A stretch of DNA of 64,000 nucleotides from JANNYA01 sp031422315 (GCA_031422315.1 JANOQN010000064.1:62001-126000); one strand, 5' to 3'. Shown: positions 43,732-52,261, counted from the first letter of the stretch. Made by a program: numbers and translations. Notes: generated by a model not told the origin, from the letters alone.

Positions 43732-44143
43732 TGACTTAGTTACTTTTGAAAAAGCCAACCAACTAATTGCTGGGCGAGTGAGGAGTCTGGAGTTTGCTAA
43801 TCCGAATATAATTACTATAGAGTCATTCATCGCGCCAGGATTCAGAATTGAAAATTACCCAAAATTATCTTACATAAGAACTCATTCTTTGGATCAATAT
43901 AAATTAGGGAGTTGGTATTATATAGTTATTGAGCCATCCAACCAGATCGCTGATTTCGTCGTATGCGTTGAAGAAATACTAGCGGTGTCTGCTAGCCCGT
44001 TCGTAATTTCAATGGTTGAAAGTGTGGTTGCTAATCCGCCAAATATCACTCGAGTATACACGAACTATGAGATTGTTTTTTTTGCGCTTCTTTTTTTTCT
44101 ATTTGGTTTATTGTTCCGTACTCGTCTTGGAAATTCACCGTAA
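43706..44143 (+). CDS. Probable immunity protein of tip 1, C-terminal membrane anchor
   Basis: 145 residues from the ATG at 43706. The body (CTLTDSDLVTFEKANQLIAG, IITIESFIAPGFRIENYPKL) is not a family I recognise. The last 25 residues form a membrane helix followed by basic residues (FFALLFFLFGLLFRTRLG). It starts inside the end of the zinc-protease tip, the normal layout of toxin and immunity genes. A membrane-anchored immunity protein would fit a toxin that acts in the envelope. The frame extends upstream of 43706 antiparallel to nothing useful and that part overlaps the toxin tip. Confidence 0.6.
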   Translation: MKKCTLTDSDLVTFEKANQLIAGRVRSLEFANPNIITIESFIAPGFRIENYPKLSYIRTHSLDQYKLGSWYYIVIEPSNQIADFVVCVEEILAVSASPFVISMVESVVANPPNITRVYTNYEIVFFALLFFLFGLLFRTRLGNSP

Positions 44144-44400
44144 TAATCAAACAAGGCGATTTTTAAACTCAAATAGAAGCTTAAATTCGGTTCAAACTAT
44201 CACTTCCATCCCAATCAACCTTAAATTTCCTACTTAAAAAAACTGTACCGTCCTCGTCTTTCTCATTCACTGTACTGTCCGTGTCTTTGTTGTTCAACGT
44301 TATTAATCAATCAAGGCGATTTTTAAACCCAGATCGAAACTAAAATCTGAGCCAAACGATCACTTCCACCTCAATCAACAATAAATTGCCTACTCAAAAC
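44136..44400. repeat. Repeated spacer unit, two tandem copies
   Basis: Two copies of a unit of roughly 110-150 bases follow the first immunity gene. Each contains AATCAA-CAAGGCGATTTTTAAA, then CAAAC-ATCACTTCCA-C-AATCAAC and an AT-rich end. The same unit recurs at about 45890-46010 and 52050-52150, each time before an insertion-sequence copy on the - strand, so it is either the end of that element or a module spacer carried with it. Confidence 0.65.
44245..44270. repeat. 26-bp border repeat, copy 1
   Basis: A 26-base sequence beginning GTACCGTCCTCG and ending TCATTCAC. Related copies are at 45864-45889, 51981-52006 and 52026-52051, always between an immunity gene and an insertion-sequence copy. 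A shortened variant (TGTACTGTCCGTGTCTTTG) follows this copy directly. Confidence 0.75.
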
Positions 44401-44512
44401 CCCTTCGTGATTCCAAAAAACCACCAAATCCCACCAAAATTCCAAGCCAACTCGCGGAAAGCGCGCTGGCCGAGCTTTTTGTTGGAGTTTTGGGCGCAGC
44501 TTTTGCAGCTAG

Positions 44513-45056
44513 TCATCAGGCGGTTTTTCTCTGGCATCACTCCAATCCCAACCACACAGTACGCCACTCCACGCCGTGAACCATCGCGGCTTTTTGCGTT
44601 TTGGAAAGTTTGCTTGCACATTCCAAGCCATGTTCGGGGTTATGTTTCCAATTGTTTGATGCATTCCAATCGTATTGTAGAACCGCTTAAAATCCGTCAT
44701 AACCTGCTGCAATTGCGTACGCCAGGCGATTTCAATTTGCTTAAGCGCGCGTTTGAAGGTTCCATAGAATCGCTCAATCCTGCGGTTTCGCCAGGGCTGG
44801 TGCGGCGCGCTGCGCTATGTTTGATGCCCAACTGATGCATCGCCAGCGCGAAATAGAGCGACCCGAAAGCGCCATCATTATCGGTTCGAAGCATTTTTGG
44901 TTTGCAGAACTTAATTATCAAATTACACAAAATTTGAATGGTTTTTGCCGCGCTTTTATTGGCAAATTTAAGCGTCAGATGCTTACTGCAGCCGTGATCA
45001 ATCACGCCGAGCAGCGTGTGCGTCTCAGTTCTGATGCTGACATTCGTCCAATCCAG
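44513..45056 (-). pseudogene. Insertion-sequence transposase remnant, copy A (integrase core, truncated)
   Basis: On the - strand the sequence encodes the DDE integrase core, LDWTNVSIRTETHTLLGVID with the first Asp and MLRTDNDGAFGSLYFALAMH with the second, followed in another frame by GNITPNMAWNVQANFPKRKK. The frame is broken in the middle, where the catalytic Glu region (PGETAGLSDSMEP) is corrupted. The copy ends abruptly at 45056, joined to a fragment of RHS core. Its relatives are at 46101 and 52262. Confidence 0.8.
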
Positions 45057-45291
45057 GCCAAGGCAATAAAACCGCGCAAATCGATGCCCTAGGCAGAACC
45101 ACACGCTGGAATTACGATCAAAGCGTGCGCAGTTTAACCGGCACATTGCCCATGGGCCAAGTTGAAACCCAGCACTATTCAAGCACCGGTGAGCGCATCA
45201 AGCACACCAGCTTCAATGGCATCGACACCCAGTTCAGCTACGATAATTTGGGCCGAATGGACAAGATTACCTTCCCCAATAATCGAATCTT
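45057..45291 (+). pseudogene. Displaced RHS-core fragment 1
   Basis: About 235 bases nearly identical to 49127-49358 of the long RHS gene, coding GRTTRWNYDQS-like sequence and then TLPMGQVETQHYS, NGIDTQFSYDNLGRMDKITF. There is one frame error near the start. It leads directly into the second zinc-protease tip, which shows that this tip was once attached to an RHS core. Its left end is a sharp junction with the insertion-sequence remnant. Confidence 0.88.
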
Positions 45292-45494
45292 GGTGGGGAA
45301 TCGATGAATATCTGTAATAATTCACCTCAGTCCACATCCGCGCATGAATTTAGGCACTTGTTAGGATTTGGTCATAATAATTTTAATCAACCCGGTCAAG
45401 TACCAAGTAAAATGGTACTATGCACTACGCATATGCTGTTGGTAGATCCGTTCAATGGTATCACCTCGCAATACCAGGTGGAATTTATGAGTAG
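45287..45494 (+). pseudogene. Orphan metzincin-like RHS toxin tip, frameshifted
   Basis: One frame reads NLGGESMNICNNSPQSTSAH and HEFRHLLGFGHNNFNQPGQVPS, with the exact HExxHxxGxxH zinc motif. Near 45414 the protein-like reading moves to another frame: GTMHYAYAVGRSVQWYHLAI, PGGIYE and a stop at 45492-45494. TMHY is the kind of Met-turn that follows the zinc helix in metzincins, so the two parts belong together and a small insertion or deletion separates them. In the repaired frame the stop overlaps the start of the lipoprotein gene by eight bases, the usual toxin-immunity overlap. Confidence 0.7.
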
Positions 45495-45855
45495 AATTTT
45501 CATGTTGTCAATTTGCTGCGCTTTGAGTATTTCCTGCAGCCCAAGAAGTCCTGACGCCGCGGTAAGTTTTAAACTGGATGCTTTGAGCTTAGAGTCAAGT
45601 TTAAATTGTAGCAATTCACGAGGAATTTGGACTGAGCGAGTTAACTCAGAAATCGGAGTTTGTAATGAATTTACAATTGACGCCGATAATGAGTGTAGCG
45701 ATAGTTCTCAATGCGAAGGTATTTGTGTCATTCCATTTTTAAACGAGGAGGCAGGGTCAGTCGCGACTGGAAAGTGCTCGAGGTTAGAATCTGGGTTCGG
45801 CCAATGTTTGCAAATAGTCATAAATGGCGTAGCTCAAAAATCAGTTTGTAATTAA
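45487..45855 (+). CDS. Cysteine-rich lipoprotein, probable immunity protein of tip 2
   Basis: 122 residues from the ATG at 45487, with AGGTGG at 45476-45481 as ribosome-binding site. The signal peptide ends in ALSISC, a lipobox, so the mature protein should be anchored in the envelope. It contains about nine further cysteines (DNECSDSSQCEGICVIPFLN) and would be disulfide-bonded. An envelope location suits an inhibitor of a secreted zinc protease. The same frame is open upstream into the broken toxin, but the strong ribosome site and signal peptide define this start. Family not recognised. Confidence 0.7.
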   Translation: MSRIFMLSICCALSISCSPRSPDAAVSFKLDALSLESSLNCSNSRGIWTERVNSEIGVCNEFTIDADNECSDSSQCEGICVIPFLNEEAGSVATGKCSRLESGFGQCLQIVINGVAQKSVCN

Positions 45856-45863
45856 ATGCAATT

Positions 45864-45889
45864 GTACCGTTCTCGTCTTTTTCATTCAC
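45864..45889. repeat. 26-bp border repeat, copy 2
   Basis: Same element as 44245-44270 with two changes (GTACCGTTCTCG, TTTTTCATTCAC). It lies nine bases after the lipoprotein stop and is followed by the AATCAATCAAGGCGATTTTT spacer and then the second insertion-sequence copy. Confidence 0.75.
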
Positions 45890-46100
45890 CGTCATAATCA
45901 ATCAAGGCGATTTTTTAATTCAAATAGAGGCTAGAATCTGAGCCAAACCATCACTTCCACCTCAAACAACCTTAAATTGCTACTTAAAAATTCTTGCCGC
46001 TAAAAAAACGACTAAATCCCACCAAAAGGCCAAGCCAACTCGCGGACAGTGCGCTGGCCGGGCATTTTGTTGGAGTTTTGGGCGCAGCTTTTGCAGCTAG

Positions 46101-46787
46101 TCATCAAGCGGTTCTTCTCTGGCATCAGACCAATCCCAACCGCACAGACGCCATCCCACGCCATGAACCATTGCGGCGTTTTGCGTTTTGGAAACTGGGT
46201 TTGGCCATTCCACGCCATTTCTGGTTTCCGATGTTTTGATGCATTCGAACGCCGTTGTAGAAGATCTTAAAATACGTCACAACCTGCTGCAATTGCGCAC
46301 GACAAGTGATTTCAATTTGGCGAATGGCGCGTTTGAAGGTGCCAAAGAATCGCTCAATTCGGCCATTTTGCCAGAGCTGATGCGGCGCACTGCGCTGATG
46401 TTTGATGCCCAGCTTGTGCATCGCCAGCGCGAAATAGATCGACATAAAAGCGCCATCATTTTCGGTTCGAAGCACTTTTGGTTTGCCGAATTTGTTGATC
46501 AAATTGCGCAGCGTTTAAATGAATTTTGCCGCACTTTTATCGGCAAATTTAAGTGTCAGAAGCTTTCGACTGCCGTGGTCGATCACACCAAGCAACGCAT
46601 GCGTCTGCTTTTTGATACTGACATTTGTCCAATCCAGTGCTCAGGTTTGATTTGGTTTGCAATGTTTAGGCGGTTTCCGAAGCTGCTTGCGCAGTTGCAA
46701 AATGGCGTAGCGATTGTTTTTGCGAAGCTGGGTAACAAAGCTTTTGCTTACCGATTCCTCACGATAGGCAAAGCGGGCATTGAACTT
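46101..46787 (-). pseudogene. Insertion-sequence transposase remnant, copy B
   Basis: On the - strand the frame from 46502 reads KFGKPKVLRTENDGAFMSIY and HQLWQNGRIERFFGTFKRAI with the second Asp and the Glu of the DDE triad, but frames change both before and after, and the C terminus differs (MAKPSFQNAKRRNGS). Homology to copy C (52262) extends at the right end to about 46787, where an RHS-core fragment begins. Confidence 0.8.
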
Positions 46788-46976
46788 TGCTACGATTCTG
46801 TCAAACGGCTTAAGCAAGAATCAGTATCCGGCAGCGCCAGTCAAGGCCGTAGTAGTGCCTGGACTTATGACGCGGTTGGTAATCGATTGACCGATTACAC
46901 TACCGGGAACATATACAAGTATGTCACTTATGCCTACGACAATAATGATCGTTTGACACGAGAAACCGAGTGTTAG
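46788..46976 (+). pseudogene. Displaced RHS-core fragment 2
   Basis: Reads YDSVKRLKQESVSGSASQGR, SSAWTYDAVGNRLTDYTTGN, YVTYAYDNNDRLTRE, matching 49869-50035 of the long RHS gene at a moderate level of divergence. It stops at 46974 in its own frame, where a different frame carries on into the third toxin-tip remnant. Confidence 0.85.
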
Positions 46977-47128
46977 ACTGGCATCGAAAGCTAAATTCCG
47001 TTCGATTGCCCGAAATAATGGACGCTTTAGATGCTGGTGGCAAAGTTACCCAATATTGTGAAAGTAAATGGAAAAAACTTTTGGATATTGGTAAGAGCGA
47101 TCAACGGTATGCTTCTGTCCAAGTCTAA
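46973..47128 (+). pseudogene. Third orphan toxin-tip remnant
   Basis: Fifty-one codons with a stop at 47126: LDWHRKLNSVRLPEIMDALD, AGGKVTQYCESKWKKLLDIG, KSDQRYASVQV. The frame is shifted by one against the RHS fragment that precedes it, so the fusion is broken. The length suggests only the last part of a tip. I do not recognise the activity. Two immunity-type genes follow. Confidence 0.5.
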
Positions 47129-47183
47129 AGGATGTAAGTTTAAGAGCGCCTACACGGTATAACTTGAAATATTGAGCGTGAAT

Positions 47184-47546
47184 ATGTTTTCTGACATTGA
47201 GATTAAATGCGATATTTCCTTTGGTTTGCTTGAACTAGGAAATGCTGAGATTGCAAGTTTTATTCGGTATTACCGACCGCAAGTTAAAATTCAAAATGAC
47301 GAGAAAATCTCTGTTGAGTTTAAGCATTTTTCAACTTCTGATAAATTTATCACGCTCGGAAAAACGTATCTCGTCACTATGACATTCGGCCCAAGTCAAT
47401 TAATTTCTGAGCATTTCAAAAGCTCAATTGAGTCGATGATGCCGCAAGGAATGCAAATTGAATTGTTTGCACTTGACAAAAAAATTGCTACAGGTGTTTT
47501 ACTTTCAACTGAACTGATTAAGCATTGGAAGCCGAAATTTGATTAA
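47184..47546 (+). CDS. Uncharacterised protein, possible immunity protein
   Basis: 120 residues from the ATG at 47184; GTG at 47178 or TTG at 47172 are alternatives. Sequence CDISFGLLELGNAEIASFIR, QVKIQNDEKISVEFKHFSTS, LGKTYLVTMTFGPSQLISEH suggests a small alpha/beta protein with a beta-barrel-like strand pattern; no family recognised. It is AT-rich and overlaps the next gene by eight bases, so both are translated together. Position after a toxin tip indicates an immunity or accessory role. Confidence 0.6.
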   Translation: MFSDIEIKCDISFGLLELGNAEIASFIRYYRPQVKIQNDEKISVEFKHFSTSDKFITLGKTYLVTMTFGPSQLISEHFKSSIESMMPQGMQIELFALDKKIATGVLLSTELIKHWKPKFD

Positions 47547-48102
47547 CCTTTCAGACACTAATTTAATCCTTGAGTTCAAGAAACTCTTTATGAAAGATGT
47601 AGCGCGTGCATGCGCTATTGAAATTCCCGACGACTATCCAGTAGCGTACCAGTCAGTTCTTCGAGAGTTTGATGGCTTTCGTGAGAGACAAACAAATTTT
47701 ATACCATTTGACTTCAAGCTTTTTTCGCATGCTTACTCCGTAGAGCACAAGGAGCACTTTGTGGAGATGTTTGATGAAGCGATTTATTTTAGAGATTTTA
47801 TTTTTATTGGAAGTGATAACTACAAGAATGATATTGTGATTTTTCAAAACAACGGTAAAGAGATGGGGGTTTTAAGCGTTGATCATGAGTTAGGCAGAAT
47901 TATTCCGATGGCACCGTCAATCTCTGGCTTCATTGGGTTTGTTATGGAATCCGCCATATGGAGAAAATTAAATAACGAGCGATCACAAGTTATTTCATCC
48001 GAGTGCGAGCGTATAGCAAGGAAGCATGGCATTAATTCTCAAAGCCGAATCTTTGGCGGTCTAGGAATTGAAAATGACGAATTTGTCAGTAAATACTTTT
48101 AG
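47539..48102 (+). CDS. SUKH (SMI1/KNR4)-like immunity protein
   Basis: 187 residues from a TTG that overlaps the preceding gene; an ATG at 47590 is the alternative. IPDDYPVAYQSVLREFDGF near the start and the later FIFIGSDNYKNDIVIFQNNG followed by GVLSVDHELGRIIPMAPSIS have the order of the SUKH fold, which is one of the commonest immunity domains of polymorphic toxin systems. The partner would be the broken tip at 46973 or a tip already lost. Confidence 0.6.
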   Translation: MINLSDTNLILEFKKLFMKDVARACAIEIPDDYPVAYQSVLREFDGFRERQTNFIPFDFKLFSHAYSVEHKEHFVEMFDEAIYFRDFIFIGSDNYKNDIVIFQNNGKEMGVLSVDHELGRIIPMAPSISGFIGFVMESAIWRKLNNERSQVISSECERIARKHGINSQSRIFGGLGIENDEFVSKYF

Positions 48103-48134
48103 CTGACTAAATATTGGACTAATAAAGCCACCTA

Positions 48135-51100
48135 ATGCACTTACCAAGAACCCTCCGAAAAATATTTGGTAATTTGGAAGTAAAGCCCGATTCTGTGTCC
48201 GGCTCTATTCCAATTCAACGCGACACTATTTGCCCGCAGGGTCGAGTGACTTCTGAAAAACGCACGCGATTGGTGGCCGGCGTAGCGCAGGACTTAATTA
48301 CCCGCTATAAATATGATGCCAAGGGCAATCTAATTGAAACCACAGCCCCTGATGGCGTAACGACTAAAACAACCTACAACGCTATAGATAAAGTCGCCAC
48401 CGAAACTGACCCCGAAAGCCGAATAACCCGCTACGAATACACCACGCGCGGCGAACCCAGCAAAGTCATTTACCCCGACGGCAGCTTTACCGAAACAACT
48501 TACGACCCTGATGGCAATACCACCAGCCAAAAGGATCGCTTAGGCCGTGAAACCAAAATGGTTTACGACGCAGTAAGTAGGCTTTTAGAAACCATCGAAC
48601 CTGACACCACGCCAGCCAATGCAGCAGATAATCCAAGAACCCGAACAATCTACGATGCCGCCGGGCAAGTAACGGCGCAAATCGATGCCAAAGGCAATCG
48701 CACCGAGTTCAAGTACGATTTAGCAGGCAGGCAGATTGAAGTCAAAGATGCACTGGGTAATGTCATGACTACCCAATACGATGTCGCAGGCCAGCGCGTG
48801 AGCAGCACCGATGCACTGGGTCGTAAGATGCAGTACGTCTATGATTTAGCAGGCCGCATGGTAGAAACCATTTACCCCGATCCGATTGCTGAAGACGCTG
48901 ATCTAGCCAATAACCCCAGGACCAAAGTAACGCTAGACCCAGGTGGCAGAAAAATTGGCGAAACCGACGAAATGGGTCGAATTACAAGATATCAGTACGA
49001 TAAGTTAAGTCGGCTTATAACAGTTGTGCTGCCGAATCCAACAAGTGGCGCAAATCCTGAGCCTATCGATGGCGTATTTCCTGCCACAGCCGGCACACTC
49101 ATCACCAAATACGAGTACGACGAGCAAGGCAATAAAACCGCCCAAATCGATGCCTTGGGCAGAACCACACGCTGGAACTACGATCAAAGCGGCCGCAATT
49201 TAACCCGCACATTGCCTATGGGCCAAGTTGAAACCCAGCATTACAGCGCAACCGGCGAGCGCACCAAACATACTAGTTTTAACGGTATCGATACCCAATT
49301 TAGCTATGATAATTTGGGTCGAATGGACAAAATCACCTTCCCTAATAATCGGGTCAGGCAATTTACCTACGACACTGCCGGTAGAACCACGCAAATCAAT
49401 GATGGCGGGCAGATTTACCAGTTTTATTACGATGAACGTGATCGCTTAATTACTGCAACCGATCCCTACAGCCGCAGTCTCAATTATCAATACGATATCA
49501 ACGGCAACCGCACTCAGGCTAAAACGGATAAGCAGCAGATTGATTTTACGTTTGATGAGTTGAATCGGCTGAAAGAGCTGACCGCTCAAGTGAATAACCA
49601 GCCGGGCCAGATTACAAAGTATGCTTATACCGAGGTAGGTTCAAGAGCTAGCCAAACCAATCCGAATGGCACGCAGGTTAGCTATCAATATGATCGACGC
49701 AACCGGCTGAAGAGCCTCATTCACCATGCAAGCCAAGCTGCAAATGCGGCGGTGCTTCTGAGTCTGAGTTACACAGTGGATGCCTCTGGGTTAAGAACGC
49801 AGATCAATGAAACGAGGCCCGGTGCAACGATTAGCGCACCGATTACCAGAAACACGAGCTATATCTACGATGGCGTCAAGCGACTCACTTCCGAAATAAT
49901 AAGTGGTACAAACAGCCAGAACCGCAACAGTGCCTGGACGTATAACGCCGTGGGTAATCGATTAACCGAGCGCACCAGCGGCAATACGAATAAATATGTT
50001 GATTACACCTATGATAATAATGATCGATTAACCCGCGAAGTGATTAACGGTGGCAATCAGTTCAATAAGGAATATAGCTACGATCAAAACGGCAATACCG
50101 TGCAAATGAAGCAAGGAACCGCAATAACCAGCTATCGCTGGGATGAAGAAAACCGAATGATCGGTGCAACCATTGGCAATAAAACCATGAGCTACGCTTA
50201 TGACGCAAATGGCATTAGGCGCAGCCAAGAAGTTACTGAAGGCAGCAATCGTACCCGCACGGAATATCTGATTGATCCGAATCAATCCTACGCGCAGGTT
50301 ATCGAGGAATGGAATGCCAGCGGCGCAACAACCGGTGCAATGCCTGATGAAACCCTCGCGGTTAGCTTTGTATATGGCGATGATTTAATTAGTCAAACCA
50401 TTGCAGCATTGGGAGCAGTGCCTGTGCAAACCAATGTGTATCACTACGATGGACTCGGCACCACGCGCGCGCTGAGTAATATGTCCGCAGCGATTACGGA
50501 TCGCTATGCCTATACCGCATTTGGAGAAACGGATACGGCGGGTACGAGTGGGAATAACTCGGGAACAACACCAAACAGCTATCTTTATACGGGTGAGCAG
50601 AAAGATTCGAATTTGGGGCTCTATTATTTGAGAGCTAGGTATATGAATCCGGGGACTGGTGGGTTTATTAGTCAGGATTCGTATATGGGGAGTTCTCAGG
50701 ATCCGACTAGTTTGCATAAATACCTTTATGCAAGTGCTAATCCGGTTATGGGGATTGATCCGAGTGGTAATTTCACCCTTGGACAAGTAATGGCAGTGAG
50801 TTCGGTCATTGGAGCTCTGTCTGGACTTGCAACAGGTGCTATAGCAGACGGTTGGCGCGGCGCGCTGTATGGTGCGGCATATGGTGCTGTAATCTCGCCA
50901 ATCGTCACTGCAGGCGTTTTTCTTGGTGGTCCGCTGTTAGGCGCGGCGATTGGCGTATCAGAGGGAACAGGAATTGCAATTGCAGGGGCTGGTGCAACTC
51001 TAGTCTATTCAGCGGCTGGAATTCGGCAAGTCACTACTGCGCAGACAACTAGAGAAAAAGTTGCTGCAAGTGTTGGATTAGCAATTACTGCTGCTGGCGC

Positions 51101-51530
51101 GTTTCTAGGCGTGCGCGCTTATTACAACGTGCGTGCTGGGCGTGGCACCTTTACAAACAGAAATCCAAATGCAAACCCAGAAGAAATTGCTGTAGGTCGA
51201 TGGATGGCTAATGCTCTGCGGTTAGACGTTATTGCTAAAGCGCCAGAAGGTGCAAGAGGCGCTGGAACGTCTGACTACCATATTGCATTTCGCGGACAAT
51301 CTGTCGAACTGAAAAACATGACTGGAACGACTAGCGAGAGAAGCATGGCGAACAGAATTGGTTTAGCACAAAGCGAAAATGTGGTTGTGATAGTGAATAG
51401 AGGCCAAGTAAACGAGGCAGCAATGGCTAGTCGCGTATTCAACGGAGGCTCTTCAAAGAACAATATTCAGTTCATTTATGAAGATGGCAATGGTTATGTT
51501 GCTGGAAGCACTCATAATAGGGGTAAGTAA
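48135..51530 (+). CDS. RHS-repeat polymorphic toxin, nuclease-like tip, probably 5'-truncated
   Basis: 1131 residues. From about residue 36 to 860 it is built of YD/RHS repeats (GNLIETTAPDG, YDAAGQVTAQIDAKGNRTEF, YDNLGRMDKITFPNN). The RHS-associated core ends with LGLYYLRARYMNPGTGGFIS and NPVMGIDPSG near 881. The 250-residue tip has a glycine/alanine-rich hydrophobic part (882-990) and then a globular domain with SDYHIAFRGQSVELKNM: Asp1047, Glu1058 and Lys1060 form a D-E-x-K pattern like PD-(D/E)xK nucleases of contact-dependent toxins. There is no signal peptide or export domain and the first 35 residues do not look like RHS, so the original N terminus is missing. The stop overlaps the immunity gene (TAATG). 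Confidence 0.9.
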   Translation: MHLPRTLRKIFGNLEVKPDSVSGSIPIQRDTICPQGRVTSEKRTRLVAGVAQDLITRYKYDAKGNLIETTAPDGVTTKTTYNAIDKVATETDPESRITRYEYTTRGEPSKVIYPDGSFTETTYDPDGNTTSQKDRLGRETKMVYDAVSRLLETIEPDTTPANAADNPRTRTIYDAAGQVTAQIDAKGNRTEFKYDLAGRQIEVKDALGNVMTTQYDVAGQRVSSTDALGRKMQYVYDLAGRMVETIYPDPIAEDADLANNPRTKVTLDPGGRKIGETDEMGRITRYQYDKLSRLITVVLPNPTSGANPEPIDGVFPATAGTLITKYEYDEQGNKTAQIDALGRTTRWNYDQSGRNLTRTLPMGQVETQHYSATGERTKHTSFNGIDTQFSYDNLGRMDKITFPNNRVRQFTYDTAGRTTQINDGGQIYQFYYDERDRLITATDPYSRSLNYQYDINGNRTQAKTDKQQIDFTFDELNRLKELTAQVNNQPGQITKYAYTEVGSRASQTNPNGTQVSYQYDRRNRLKSLIHHASQAANAAVLLSLSYTVDASGLRTQINETRPGATISAPITRNTSYIYDGVKRLTSEIISGTNSQNRNSAWTYNAVGNRLTERTSGNTNKYVDYTYDNNDRLTREVINGGNQFNKEYSYDQNGNTVQMKQGTAITSYRWDEENRMIGATIGNKTMSYAYDANGIRRSQEVTEGSNRTRTEYLIDPNQSYAQVIEEWNASGATTGAMPDETLAVSFVYGDDLISQTIAALGAVPVQTNVYHYDGLGTTRALSNMSAAITDRYAYTAFGETDTAGTSGNNSGTTPNSYLYTGEQKDSNLGLYYLRARYMNPGTGGFISQDSYMGSSQDPTSLHKYLYASANPVMGIDPSGNFTLGQVMAVSSVIGALSGLATGAIADGWRGALYGAAYGAVISPIVTAGVFLGGPLLGAAIGVSEGTGIAIAGAGATLVYSAAGIRQVTTAQTTREKVAASVGLAITAAGAFLGVRAYYNVRAGRGTFTNRNPNANPEEIAVGRWMANALRLDVIAKAPEGARGAGTSDYHIAFRGQSVELKNMTGTTSERSMANRIGLAQSENVVVIVNRGQVNEAAMASRVFNGGSSKNNIQFIYEDGNGYVAGSTHNRGK

Positions 51531-51979
51531 TGGGGCGGGATGCGCATTTTCTGTTATCTGTCGACATAAATCCTCAAGATTTGCTAGATAAGTTAAATAA
51601 CTTACATGAAATTACAGGGTTCAAGTCAATATGGCGGTTAGAGAAAATAGAAGAAGGTTTTTGTTATTTCGTAACCGATGGGTATTGGACTATTGTGCAC
51701 AGAGATATTGGAGGTATTTACATCGGGTCGCCGATAAGGTGGAATTATTTCCTCGATAAATTTGAAACGCAGCTTTCCGTTATTGCTAAGTGCCTAAAAG
51801 CTCTTCAATGCGACGTTGCAATTGCCTATCCAGACTATGGGGCGTCGACAAAGTCGGATTTAGGTGATCTATTCTTTGAGTGGGAACCGTTCAAGAGTAT
51901 CTATGAGCGGTCAAGTAGTTGTGGCAGGGTCACTAATATTGATGATGCTAAGATATTAGTCATCGATGAAAGGTTGTAG
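51530..51979 (+). CDS. Probable immunity protein of the RHS nuclease tip
   Basis: 149 residues; its ATG shares a base with the RHS stop codon. The sequence (HFLLSVDINPQDLLDKLNNL, YFVTDGYWTIVHRDIGGIYI, QLSVIAKCLKALQCDVAIAY) has no signal peptide, so it would work in the cytoplasm, which suits an inhibitor of a nuclease. Family not recognised. It is AT-rich like the tip, and unlike the RHS core. Confidence 0.7.
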   Translation: MGRDAHFLLSVDINPQDLLDKLNNLHEITGFKSIWRLEKIEEGFCYFVTDGYWTIVHRDIGGIYIGSPIRWNYFLDKFETQLSVIAKCLKALQCDVAIAYPDYGASTKSDLGDLFFEWEPFKSIYERSSSCGRVTNIDDAKILVIDERL

Positions 51980-51980
51980 C

Positions 51981-52006
51981 GTACCGTCCTCGTCTTTCTC
52001 ATTCAC
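51981..52006. repeat. 26-bp border repeat, copy 3
   Basis: Identical to copy 1 at 44245 over the 26 bases. It begins two bases after the immunity gene stop. A further copy follows at 52026, so this border carries a tandem pair 45 bases apart. Confidence 0.8.
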
Positions 52007-52025
52007 CTGCATAATCAACCAAGGT

Positions 52026-52051
52026 GTACCGTCCTCGTCTTTCTCGTTCAC
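52026..52051. repeat. 26-bp border repeat, copy 4
   Basis: One base differs from copy 3 (TCGTTCAC). It is followed by AATCAATCAAGGCGATTTTT and the AT-rich spacer as in the other borders, then by the best-preserved insertion-sequence copy. Confidence 0.8.
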
Positions 52052-52261
52052 CGACATAATCAATCAAGGCGATTTTTAAACGCAGATCGACACTAAAATC
52101 TGAGCAAAACGATCACTTCCGCCTTAATCAACTAAAAATCACCCACTGAAAAACCCTTGTTGAACCTCAAAAACCATCAAATCCCACCAAATAGCCAAGC
52201 CAACTCGCGGACAGCGCGCTGGCCGGGCACTTTGTTGGAGATTTGGGTGCAGCTTCTGCAA

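Noticed and set aside
46188..46976. A 262-codon + strand frame as a gene
   Set aside because: Most of it is the antisense of the insertion-sequence remnant; only the last part is real, being an RHS-core fragment that happens to be in frame.
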